A stretch of 64,000 bases of DNA. Origin: Aristolochia californica. Its lineage: Eukaryota > Streptophyta > Magnoliopsida > Piperales > Aristolochiaceae. Made by a program: the position numbers and the translations under genes. Position 1 is the stretch's first letter. The number at the start of each line of letters is the position of its first letter. Below, in pieces: positions 10,269 through 20,413 of the stretch. The stretch spans positions 1,738,501 to 1,802,500 of the forward strand of contig JARWKL010000008.1 of the NCBI GenBank assembly GCA_029961685.1, given 5' to 3'. The notes beneath the pieces were generated by a model that made no database searches, had not been told where the DNA came from, and saw nothing but the letters and a program-made list of their open reading frames with translations.

Positions 10269-13200
10269 ATGGCGACTGTTTCTGCGTGGGCGAAACCCGG
10301 GGCGTGGGCTCTGGACTCGGAGCAGCAGGAAGAGGAGGAGGTAATGAATAGCGCAGTTGCTGAGACCCATCAAGAACCGCTCGCGGATTTCCCATCGCTT
10401 GCCGTCGCCGCCACCAGCAAGACATCGAAGAAGAAGAAGGCGCAGCCGGTGTCGCTGGCGGAGTTCACCACCGGTAAGCAGGTTACCCATGGCGCCGCCA
10501 AATTGCCGGCGCAGTCCCGTTCCGTGGGGCTCACACCGGACGAGGTGCTCAGCTTGCCGACGGGCCCTCGCGAGCGGTCTGCGGAGGAGTTGGAGCGGTC
10601 TCGGCTCGGGGGTGGGTTTAGGTCGTTTGGCAATGGGCCAAGGGATTCCGATCGGAGGGGGGGTTTTAGCGGCAGTGATGAGTCGGGGACCACTAGATGG
10701 GGTTTGGGTAGGGTTTCTGATGAGCCGAGGCGGAGGGAAGGCTTTGTGAAGGAGTCTGGCCCGTCTCGTGCCGACGAGGCGGATGATTGGGGCGCCGCGA
10801 AGAAATTCACGCCGTCGCCGTCGTTTGAAAGGAAGGAGCGAGGGGTTTCTTTTGATTCGCATTCTAGGGCAGACGAGGTTGACAGCTGGAAATCCGGTAA
10901 GAGCTCCGTGCCGTCGGAGCCTCGCAGAGAGAGGCGCGGTGGGTTTGAGATGTTCCAGAAAGAGACTTCTAATGGTGGCGATTCCTCGGATACATGGGGC
11001 AGAAAGACGGAAGAGTCCAGCGGGCGGCCTCGTTTGGTTCTGCAGCCTAGGTCTGCCCCTTTGAGCGACGGGGAGGCGAATCCTGGGTCAGCAAAAACTA
11101 AGGGTTCCAATCCCTTTGGGGAGGCGAGGCCCAGAGAGGAGGTTTTAGCTGAGAAAGGACAAGATTGGAAGAAAATCGATGAGCATCTCGAATCCGTGAA
11201 GTTTAAAGAGGTGGGGTCTGGTGATTGGAATTCGTCTGGCAAGAAAAGCTTCGGGTTGGGGGACGGGATGACCAATCACTCTTTGGATCGAATGGAGGGG
11301 ACCTGGAGGAAACCTGCTTCTGTTGATGCTTCTCCAAGGTCTGATATCCGATTTTTCGTATCTGATATTTATTTTTTAAATGCTGTTCTATGTGTCCTTA
11401 TTGCTGATTTGGTCGAAATGGCTGTAAATACTGCTGTTGAGGTTAAATTGTGTCACGGTCTCCTTTCGACTGTTATATTCTTTTTTTCTGAGAAGTTCTA
11501 ATTGCTGTACCTACAACATATGCTCCTGAGATAGTGGTTTCCTGAAGGAATTATGAGACGTCAATGGAATATTTTATATTGTGTGCATGATATGTTTTTA
11601 TGGTGGCACCCTCGTCTACGGTTTTGACTTTTTACAGTGTCAGTTTTTGTCTAATGTTTTTGTTGGTTTGCCGGTGGCGATTGGGTATATTTATTAGAAG
11701 AACAGAGACAGGTTGTGGCCTATATTTGTTTTGATTGATGGGATTAGGTTATGTAGCCTATGATCATCGCGGCCTAATCTCAATCTCATGGGAGCATACA
11801 CTTTGGTTATTTGGCTTGATTTGTTAGCTCTAGGATATTCTCTTTAATGTCTTACTATGGACCATACTATACCTTTTTATGTTCTTTTATTTTCTGCTCT
11901 TTTTTTTTTTTCTTTTTTTTTTTTTTCAAGTCTGGTGGTGTTCAGAAGAAAAAAAGGTATTCCTAAACTTGTTTTCCGTTTCAAGTTTAGGAATACCTTG
12001 CTTAACTGGTCAAACAGTAATACCTTCTTTTCCGTTTCAATTTTCTTCTTTTCTTGTCTTCATTGATTGTATTCCTGTTTTAGTAGATTTTTTTTTTTAA
12101 TTGAGTGTTGCTAGTTGAATGTTCCCATTATTTTTATAAAACCCACATGATCTGATTTGAAGAGATATCAATTTAGAGGAGGTGAAGACTGATTTTGCAT
12201 GATTGGGTGATGTGCAATTGCTGGTAAATGATCTTATCTTTTGAAAAATATGAATGGGAAGTTCATTCAATTGATGTCTCGTAAGTAATGTATGGAAGGA
12301 CTTTGGAGTGGAATGAATAACATTTGCTAGTTGAATGTTCCCATTATTTTTATAAAACCCACATGATCTGATTTGAAGAGATATCAATTTAGAGGAGGCG
12401 AAGACTGATTTTGCATGATTGGGTGATGTGCAATTGCTGGTAAATGATCTTATCTTTTGAAAAATATGAATGGGAAGTTCATTCAATTGATGTCTCGTAA
12501 GTAATGTATGGAAGGACTTTGGAGTGGAATGAATAACATTTGCTAGTTGAATGTTCCCATTATTTTTATAAAACCCACATGATCTGATTTGAAGAGATAT
12601 CAATTTAGAGGAGGTGAAGACTGATTTTGCATGATTGGGTGATGTGCAATTGCTGGTAAATGATCTTATCTTTTGAAAAATATGAATGGGAAGTTCATTC
12701 AATTGATGTCTCGTAAGTAATGTATGGAAGGACTTTGGAGTGGAATGAATAACATTTGCTAGTTGAATGTTCCCATTATTTTTATAAAACCCACATGATC
12801 TGATTTGAAGAGATATCAATTTAGAGGAGGTGAAGACTGATTTTGCATGATTGGGTGATGTGCAATTGCTGGTAAATGATCTTATCTTTTGAAAAATATG
12901 AATGGGAAGTTCATTCAATTGATGTCTCGTAAGTAATGTATGGAAGGACTTTGGAGTGGAATGAATAACATGGACGGAAGAAGCACGATTTACATCTGGT
13001 TAATACGATTTTAGACCGCTATGACTAAATGCAAGTAGAAGGCTTCTAGCATGTTTGTTAGGACTAGGAAACTTAAGATTTGCATGGTAGCAGAAGGTTG
13101 TCTACTGAATTTAAGATGGAGAAGCTACAAACAATTTTTGATGATGTCTAAGATTTGTCAGTTTATGGCATTCATTGTGTGTAAAATCTGAAGCAATAGC

Positions 13201-14060
13201 AGTGAGTGGATGTTGTGGAGGTCATGATCTATTTGTTGCAGATGGTCTAATACTTGCTGGGAATGTGGCTCCGGTTCACTATGTTAAATTAAGGAATGGT
13301 TTGCATGTCTTCAATGTGGATGGGAGTCTTCAGGGGGTAGTTTCAAATGGCATGTGCTACGGAGTGGATACCCATGGTGATGATACCTTCAATTGTTTCA
13401 CATCTTCTGAGATGATCATGGTACAATGAGAATTATAACCAAGTTACTGTAATTGAGTGGTCTAGAGGATATAAATTCTCTACAAGATACAGATTTGTGT
13501 CAAGTGGTGAGTGATCTCAGATGTCCTCTGAAAGAACATTGTCAGTCTTCTACAGACATTCCCATGTGAAGAAAGGGGCACTGAATCATATATTATCTTT
13601 CACATTGCCTTGGTTTTAAACTATTTAAATACACCATTCAGGAAATTAAAAAAAGGGAAGGGATTCTTGTTTGACCAGTTAAGCAAGTCAAGGTCTAGTA
13701 ACATATAGCAGACTAACTGGATTGTTGACTTGCGGAATTTGCTATTTACCTGCTTGAGAGAACTTTTATGCTTCTTTTGTTTAGTTTGAACCCCTGCTGC
13801 TTGTGATGAAGACAACATTTTTATACAATCATATTTCAAGTTCTTAGATCTCCGCTCATTTGCTTTGCTATTTTATTTCAGTTTGTAAGTCGGTAGAAAT
13901 TTTTAAGCAGGTCTGTTGGTGGCCCCTCTTGTATGATATATTATGCGCCAGTGGCTTATGTGTGATATTTTGGACTTGTGAGTTTTTATTGATGTTTCTT
14001 GGTGAATGTAGGTCTGCAGCTGAGACAGAGACAATTGCCCAGGAAGTTGCTGCAAATTGA
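10269..14060 (+). CDS. Plant eIF4B-like translation initiation factor, two exons
   Basis: Likely the plant form of eIF4B, which stimulates eIF4A helicase and binds RNA and PABP during cap-dependent initiation in the cytosol. Exon 1 (10269-11338) and exon 2 (14012-14060) join to 372 residues. Motifs: MATVSAWAKPGAWAL start; DFPSL followed by a lysine cluster and SLAEF; LPTGPRERSAEELERSRLGGGF; repeated RxDE(A/V)D-W segments; RLVLQPRS; SNPFGEARPREEVLAEKGQD; and W(R/K)KP near the end, with SAAETET closing the protein. The start at 10269 gives the family N-terminus. It is shorter than the roughly 450-550 residues I recall for Arabidopsis paralogs and may be a short eIF4B3-type copy. The 2.67-kb intron contains a tandem array and inverted repeats. 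Reading through the donor would give an alternative tail ending at 11501. Confidence 0.88.
11954..11999. repeat. Perfect 18-bp hairpin in the eIF4B-like intron
   Basis: The arms at 11954-11971 (aaggtattcctaaacttg) and 11982-11999 are exact reverse complements separated by a 10-base loop. It lies just after a long T tract in the intron. Confidence 0.9.
12111..12974. repeat. Four-copy 216-bp tandem array in the intron
   Basis: Units begin at 12111, 12327, 12543 and 12759, each exactly 216 bp and nearly identical (for example aggaggC in unit 2 against aggaggT in the others). The near-identity implies recent expansion. Because 216 is divisible by three, an open frame survives through the array on the minus strand, but this is a by-product of the period. 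Sequence just downstream (13170-13430) is open but unrecognised. Confidence 0.95.
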
Positions 14061-15008
14061 AGAATTAGGAAGAAACTCTTGAAATTACACGGAAGTTTCT
14101 GGTATTTATGGAGGTGGACAGTAGCAAATTAATACTTTTTTCTTCTTGTCAGTTTTGGTAGTGTTTTAGTTTCATTTAGGAGCCAGAAGGCAGGCTTTGT
14201 TGTACCGGTGAAATTGCACCTACTTTTTTCTATCCGTTAATTGTTAGTCTTGGTGTTGTTTTGGAGATTCTTTTGGAGGGTTGTTTTGGGAGCTAATTTT
14301 CTTGTCCGAGACTTTGGTGATCCTCCTGTTGGGTCAATGAAAATGCTTGCTTTGTTGAATTGAGGGGTGACTTTGTGATATGACTTGAATGCTATCTCTC
14401 TGCCGTCTGGTGATTCTCAGACTAGAGGATCTCTTATGTTTGAAATTTGCATTACAGAAATATGTCTGGAGTTGTATTATAATGGAAACTGCTGCTTTCT
14501 AATTTTGTAAACCAGTGGTGCTGCTGATATGGAACCACCCTTAAAAATCCCCAGTTGTTTCTTGGTTGACATGCAAGAGTAATAATATTGATTAAAACAT
14601 TATTGCTTTTTATATTAATAATTTAAATTTAAATTTAAATTCATATTATTTAATTCAAACTTTTTTATCAAAAAATTATTATATTAACTATTATAAACAA
14701 TTATTATATATTTAATTTTAATTCATGGTTACTTGATAGATAAGTGTTTATTAGTCTATGTTTTTATATAAATTAATTGAAAATTTTATGATTATTTATC
14801 TTTTTTTTGTAAATAAATTAATACCAATTTAATTCATAATAAAAATTTAAATTATGTTAAAGACCCATATCACAAAAGGCTTACCTGCTGTAACCGGGTT
14901 GCTGAAGATGATCCAATCTAAACTTCGAGGGTCTGGAAGCTTCCTTTCTCGCTGCCAATCTTCTACTTGATTTACCCCCTTCGATTTTTTCTGTTGTACA
15001 CCTGTAAG
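14061..15008. other. 3' UTR and AT-rich spacer
   Basis: The first 450 bp look like the 3' untranslated region of the eIF4B-like gene. From about 14580 to 14860 the sequence is very AT-rich with short palindromic stretches. I see no gene. Confidence 0.4.
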
Positions 15009-15017
15009 ATTGGGGGT

Positions 15018-15049
<32 letters not shown>
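15018..15049. repeat. 32-base G homopolymer
   Basis: An uninterrupted run of 32 G follows 'tgggggt' and abuts the decayed gypsy fragment. It creates a false glycine-rich frame. Its length may be uncertain because such runs are hard to sequence. Confidence 0.9.
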
Positions 15050-15089
15050 CTACCTTCACCCCCTGGTTGAGATGCACTTTGTGTGGAAG

Positions 15090-15870
15090 GAAGAGAATTG
15101 GGTCAGATTGGTGTCTTAAGCCTCAAATTCAAGGATGTCTTTCCACTGGACCAATACCTCATAGGTGCCATCTTGGAGTTGTTAGGTACTGAGGATGTGA
15201 GCGGGTTAGACAGAGAGTCCCATGTCATCGATGAGGCACTGAGGCAAGGCTTGGCTAGAGCTAGGAGGATGAGCCAGCTTTTTGAGTTGGTTGACATGGA
15301 AGACGGGGTAGATGCGAGCATACGATGGGAGGTCAAGTGGATAGAGCAGTTCACCAATTTTGGCCAGAATTTTGAAGGGTCCATAAAAATGAAAGTTGGA
15401 GTCTCTCATTAGAGCTGTAGTTTCAGATAGACCAGATCTCTTACTTAGAAGTGTTTGTCCCTTTATTTTGTGTTGCATCTTCATTCTAGCATATTTTGGC
15501 ATCACGGTCCTGAAGTTGTTGGTCAACTGCGTCTATTGATGATGTGGAGAGGGAGTAGCGAAGTAGTGTAGTTTCGACCATATAAAGTTCAAAAAGGTGT
15601 CATGCCCGTGGCTCGATGGAAGGTGGTGTTGTACAAGAATTCTGTCCAAGCTATCCATTTAAGCCAATGTTGAGGGTGGTTACTCACAAAACAACGGAGA
15701 TATGTGGACAGACATCTGTTGACCACTTCGGTCTAGCCATCCGTCTAAGGGTGGTAGGCGGAGCTCATGCATAGCTGGGTAGTGGTATAGTCCTGCCGGA
15801 GTGCAAGGAAAAATTCATATAGACCACCAGTTTGCGATGGATTGAAACGTTGGAGGACCAACCAAAACTG
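15090..15870 (-). mobile_element. Decayed Ty3/gypsy polyprotein: integrase end and C-terminal linker
   Basis: Minus-strand translation gives the end of a plant gypsy integrase core (SSAYHP-TDG-TEVVNRCL, then NTTFHRATGMTPF; dashes are stops) at about 15560-15770. The C-terminal segment follows at about 15200-15526, with FYGPFKILAKIGELLYPLDLP and YPVFHVNQLKK, the usual region before the chromodomain. Several in-frame stops and a frame break show it is dead. No LTRs are visible nearby, so this is a fragment. Confidence 0.8.
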
Positions 15871-15929
15871 CGACCAGGTACACATGGAAGCACTCTAGTT
15901 TCAACCTTCTAAGCACACTAACCGCTACA

Positions 15930-16998
15930 ACAAAATTGCAGCAATATGAGGCCATAAATGAAAATATCACCGGCCGGTTTATCAAATTCATTTCCAGGTC
16001 CCTTTCACTGCATTACCGCAGTCCCTACACTGCATCAAATGAATTAAGCGGAGCTGAACAAATCGTTTTCCAGCTTCCTTTTCTGCTCCCCACCGTTTCT
16101 GGGCACTGTGTCGAATGGACACAAACGATTTGCAGAAGGAGCAAAAGAATCAAAACATACATAAGGTAAGTGCAGGAACTCCGAGAGTAGAAGACGGAGG
16201 AGGGACTAATGGTACCAGTGTGAAACGGAGGCTAGAACTTCAGAAATAACCGCCAGGTATTTGTCAATGGCTTTTAATGGGTTTGGTGGGTTATCAATGC
16301 ACACCGCCAGGGTTATTTCATCTCTCATCTGCAACGGATCCTTATGAGTTTTTTTGGGATGGTGGACATTGCTCCCGGACAGCTCATCTGCTAATCATCT
16401 TCTCACTCCTGTTTCTTTGTCCAAAGCCCAGAAGTTAAGAGGAAAGCTTGCCTGTAACTACTGGAGAAGCAACCTCTTTTCTTCAACTGATGGTCATGAG
16501 AACACAAAAGGAATAAAATTTTGATTAATTTATGTCTGTAATCATGGTTCAGCTCTGATTGTTGCATTACAAATGCTGGGAAGATTGATATCACTGGTCT
16601 GACGAGTAAAGATCTGTCCACCAACTATCATCAAAGAAGTTTTTCTATTTCTAGACATCAATGAGAATCCTAGACCAATGTTCAGGTGATCGAATGGGTT
16701 TCCTGTATTCTCCTTAACAGGAGGAAAGCTCATCGACGACGATAACCACACAATCACCAAATCCCTCCCTCATCTGTGGTTCACCTTTGCTTTTCCCCTC
16801 TTTAATGGGAAGGACGTACATGCATCAGAATGGGCGAGTAAGTGGCAAGCATTTGATCGCAAGCTTACAATAAATGGTGACAGTTGAGAGTTGAACTACG
16901 GATCCTCTCCATTATTTAAATTCCCTCTTCCTTTACCATCTACATAACGTGAAAACGCGTCGCTGCTCTCATTCCTCTTTGGTTTGTTACTGTTTTTT
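15930..16998. other. Intergenic spacer and promoter of the Ole e 1-like gene
   Basis: Short unrecognised open frames occur on the minus strand (about 16403-16760) without family similarity. A TATTTAAAT motif near 16912 lies about 85 bp before the next start codon and is a plausible TATA element. Otherwise I see nothing. Confidence 0.35.
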
Positions 16999-18610
16999 AT
17001 GGATTCCATGTTGAAGCTTCAGCTTGCAGCTTTTGTGCTGTTGGTCTGCGCAGTACAGAAGGCCAGGGGGGATGCCATGGTTACAGGCGGCGTCATCTGC
17101 GATCAATGCAAAGACGGGGAGATGACCCTTTTCGACTACCCGTTATTCGGTATTTTTAAATCTTTTTATTTTCCATTTTCTCGAGAATGTGAATGTGTCT
17201 TATGGGTAGAGGAGGCAGTGGAGCTCCCATGAAATAGAATGGTCCAGTAGCAGCTGTACATTTTGAATATTTTTCTTCTGGTTTTGATTTTTTTCCCACA
17301 TTCAAGCAAACGAGATCAGTTCCCAGATGATTTTTTAGTTTTTTTCACTTATATCTGAACTGAAAAAAATTGATCAATAAGCAATAGAACAGGAAGAAAG
17401 ACTACTAATCAGTGTTCTCGACTATTTGTGTACAGGGGCAAAGGTGGCGGTGGCATGTCCGGGAAGCGATGGGCAGATGACGGTGTGGAAGGAAGTGACA
17501 ACAAACTGGTTCGGAAACTATGCTGTCAGGTTTTCCGGGAGCCAAGATTTGAGAAACTGCATTGCTCAGGTGGTTCCGGGCTCGTCCGGCTGTGGAGCAG
17601 TGGCCGGACCTGCTCAAAGTCTCGACCTTTTCTTCAGTTTGTTTAACATGGACATGTACAGAGTCGACTCCTTGATCTCCCAGCCTTCACAACCGATGGG
17701 CTTCTGCCAAAACTCAGGCTCCCATGGGAGCTCCGGCAGCCCATTCCCTCCCGCCTTTCAGGTCCCGCCTCCGTCAACCCCCACGGTAACGTTTCCGCCT
17801 CCGCCAACCCCGGTGGTAACGTTTCCGCCTCCGTCAACCCCAGCGGTAACGTTTCCTCCTCCGCCAAGCCCGTCGGTCAAACTCCCGCCATTGCCGCCGT
17901 TCTTCCAAGCCTCTGCGTGTCCCTACCAGTAAGAACAATTCTCTTTTTCTCATTCTTCATGGAATTTAATTTCTGATAAAGATTCTGCAGATAAAAAGTT
18001 TGGCGTAAAATGCAAATTACCTGCTTTTACTGGTGTTCCATTAGAGCTTCAATTTTCTGGTCTATGGTGAAATTTGGCAAGAAAAAGGAAGAAAAACATT
18101 CAATTCCCGCAATTAGAACATTTCTGTGAGGACCCATTAATATACCTGAATGAAGATAATCATGGAAACCGGTGGCTTATATTCTCGATGAAGTTTTCTT
18201 TTCTGGGTTTCGTTAGCAAATTCCTCCATTGCTCATTTGATGGTCGCAATTCTTCCAGAAACTGGCTGATGCCCGAGTACAAATGCTACTGGAGGATCGT
18301 AGTTCCAGAGACGAAAGTCGCTTTAGCCTTCGGATTACCCGCAGCCGAACGATACGGGACGGAGATGACACTCTGGGAAGGGCTCTACGGAAAAGGAGAC
18401 GTGTACAGAACCCTCCTCAGGGAAGCCACAACTGCTCTGCTCAATTCCTTCAACAGTATACAGTTCAAGTATTCTCCTCCCAGTGTCAAATACCACATGA
18501 TCTCGGCATTGATGGGTTCATCCCAGGATGCTCTGTTGACTGCATTGAGATTCAGGAGGGCCAACTACGGTGCAGGCGATGCTCGCTGCAATTTCACCAC
18601 CTGCAAGTGA
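16999..18610 (+). CDS. Secreted Ole e 1 / proline-rich (extensin-like) protein, three exons
   Basis: Cell-wall or apoplastic protein of the pollen Ole e 1 allergen and extensin group. Exons 16999-17149, 17436-17928 and 18259-18610 join into 331 residues. Residues 1-24 form a signal peptide ending near QKARG. The Ole e 1-like domain (about 25-140) has GGVICDQCKDGEMTLFDYPLFGAKVAVACPG split over exons 1-2. Residues about 154-207 are a proline-rich tract with TFPPPPTP-type repeats, likely hydroxylated. The C-terminal domain (about 216-331) carries NWLMPEYKCYW, LWEGLYGKGD, YRTLLREATTALLNS and a terminal CNFTTCK, as in Arabidopsis relatives. Phases agree at both junctions. The molecular role is unknown; wall structure or pollen/root development is inference. 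Confidence 0.88.
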
Positions 18611-19136
18611 AATCCTCTTTGATCCTAGTTTTAAATTCTTAATGTAGTAGGGTGATTTTATTCTGAGGTAGCATTTATGGAGTAAAGAGTAAAGTGAAGA
18701 AGACATTTGTATTTGTTATGCCCGATTTATTATTATCTTCATTGGAGCTGCTGGGGCCTGAAGCCTGCAGCTTGCAAAGTGATCATATTCTTGATCTAGA
18801 GAAGGGAGACTGGATTAGCTCCATGACTTTTTGCTCATTCTGTATTCAATAAAAGGATTTAGCACTTGTTGGATTAATCGGATTTGGGTTTATCTTAGTT
18901 TTCATTTCTTAGACTTCTATGCATTGATGCAAGAAAAAGAAAGGATCAAACACTATCTCCAACTTTCCCTCATTGACTTGGACTGAAATTCTCCTCCCCC
19001 CCACACACCGCGTACGTTAGAGACACAACGATTGAGAAGATTGCATCGGATGGCTACTATCATTTCACGAGTGGGGTCGAGTAGAAGTAGGAGTATTTTG
19101 GTAAAAAAGTGCGAAGTACGATAGCATTAACAAGAC
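18611..19136. other. 3' UTR and spacer
   Basis: Contains a polyadenylation-like AATAAA (near 18848). No gene is seen before the copia derivative. Confidence 0.4.
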
Positions 19137-19141
19137 GTAAC

Positions 19142-20072
19142 TGTTGAAGATATATCGCCTTGATTCAAGGTTTCATTTTCTGTATATTCCGTTGAAGATA
19201 ATTAGCCCTGATTACAACCTAATTCTTTATATAATTTTTATTTCAGATTGATTGTAATATTATGTTTATGGCATTGTAAAACTTATAAATTCATCATCAA
19301 CTCCACCTTCGAAGTGTGGTGGTTTTTATCAAATCCTCTCGTGGTATCAGAGCAGACGTTCTAACCTGTCTCTGTCGAGCAATTCTAAATTTTTCGTCCA
19401 TCCACTGTTCCCAGTACACTAATCGCTTATTCAGATGTTGACTGGGCTAGCTGCCCCGATACTCGTCGTTCCACATCAAGCTACTCCATTAATGTTGGTA
19501 ACAATCTCGTTTCTTGGAGTGCAAAGAAGCAATGCACTGTCTCCCGCTCCAGTTGTGAATCTGAGTATTGTGCCTATATGACCGCTACTGAACTTCTTTA
19601 GCTTACGCATCTTCTGCATGATCTCAAGGTCCCAGTTCCACAACCGCCCCTACTCTTATACGACAACAAAAGTGCTTCTTAAGCTCCAATCCTGTTTCCC
19701 ACAAGCAGGTTAAATATGTTGAATTAGATTACTATTTTCTTTGGGAACTTATTATCACTGGCAAACTTCACACCTAGTTTGTGCCCTCTCACCTACAGGT
19801 TGCTGACATCTTCACCAAAAGTGTTTCTCGACCATTTTTTGAATTTTTTTGATCCAAGCTTCACGTTCATTCCAATCCTACGCTTCACTTGCGGGAGTGT
19901 TGAAGATATTGTTAAAGATATATCACATTGATTCAATGTTCCATTTTTGTATATTCTTTTGAGGATAATTAGCCATTTCGTTTTAGATTAATTATAATAT
20001 TTTATATATGACATTATAAAGATTATAAATTCATCGTCCAACTCACCTTTGGTTTTTATCAAAACCCTCTCG
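19142..20072 (+). mobile_element. Internally deleted Ty1/copia element with both LTRs
   Basis: Diverged LTRs at 19142-19341 and 19898-20072 both start TGTTGAAGATAT. A tRNA-Met primer site TGGTATCAGAGC begins at 19342, directly after the first LTR. A polypurine tract (cttgcgggag) precedes the second. The interior of about 556 bp keeps only RNase H pieces: [29 protein letters not shown], and the terminal VADIFTKS motif. Flanks gtaac (19137-19141) and gtgac (20073-20077) look like a 5-bp target duplication with one change. Gag, protease, integrase and RT are gone. Confidence 0.88.
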
Positions 20073-20413
20073 GTGACTAACCCCAGGGCGGGGGCGCACG
20101 CGCGCGCGGTTTTATATGAACAGGAAAACAAACAGGGAAATGGAAAAGTCTTCCGTTTACTCTCTCCCGCTCTTTCTCTCTGCATTCATTTCATGCACGA
20201 GCAATTTTCTTGCTGCAGGAGTATTTGTTTGTTTGGGTTTTTCTCTTGGTTGATAATAGTTGTGTATTTTGTGTAGAGAATTGTTTCCCTTGATTGATTC
20301 AGTCACGTTGCTTATTACCTGTTCTGTTGTGACGAGCTGTTTCTGTTACTCGAGGAATTGGAGTATAGGGCTGTACTCTCTGGAGTTGGGAGTTGGGAGA
20401 TATCTGGAGTAAT

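Noticed and set aside
10370..11275. 301-residue antisense open frame
   Set aside because: Shadow of eIF4B-like exon 1; no family similarity.
12097..12918. 273-residue open frame on the minus strand with perfect peptide repeats
   Set aside because: It is produced by four 216-bp tandem units whose length is a multiple of three. It lies in an intron and matches no protein.
13175..13429. 84-codon open frame as an extra eIF4B exon
   Set aside because: No family similarity and no clear splice borders. The direct junction 11338 to 14012 already gives the expected C-terminus.
15010..15192. Glycine-rich small protein
   Set aside because: The glycines come from a 32-base G run and there is no ATG start.
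19342..19353. tRNA-like sequence TGGTATCAGAGC
   Set aside because: It is the retroelement primer-binding site next to an LTR, not a tRNA gene. The same motif appears at two other LTR borders.
20085..20110. GC-rich cgcgcgcg patch as a regulatory island
   Set aside because: Too short and isolated to support any specific claim.
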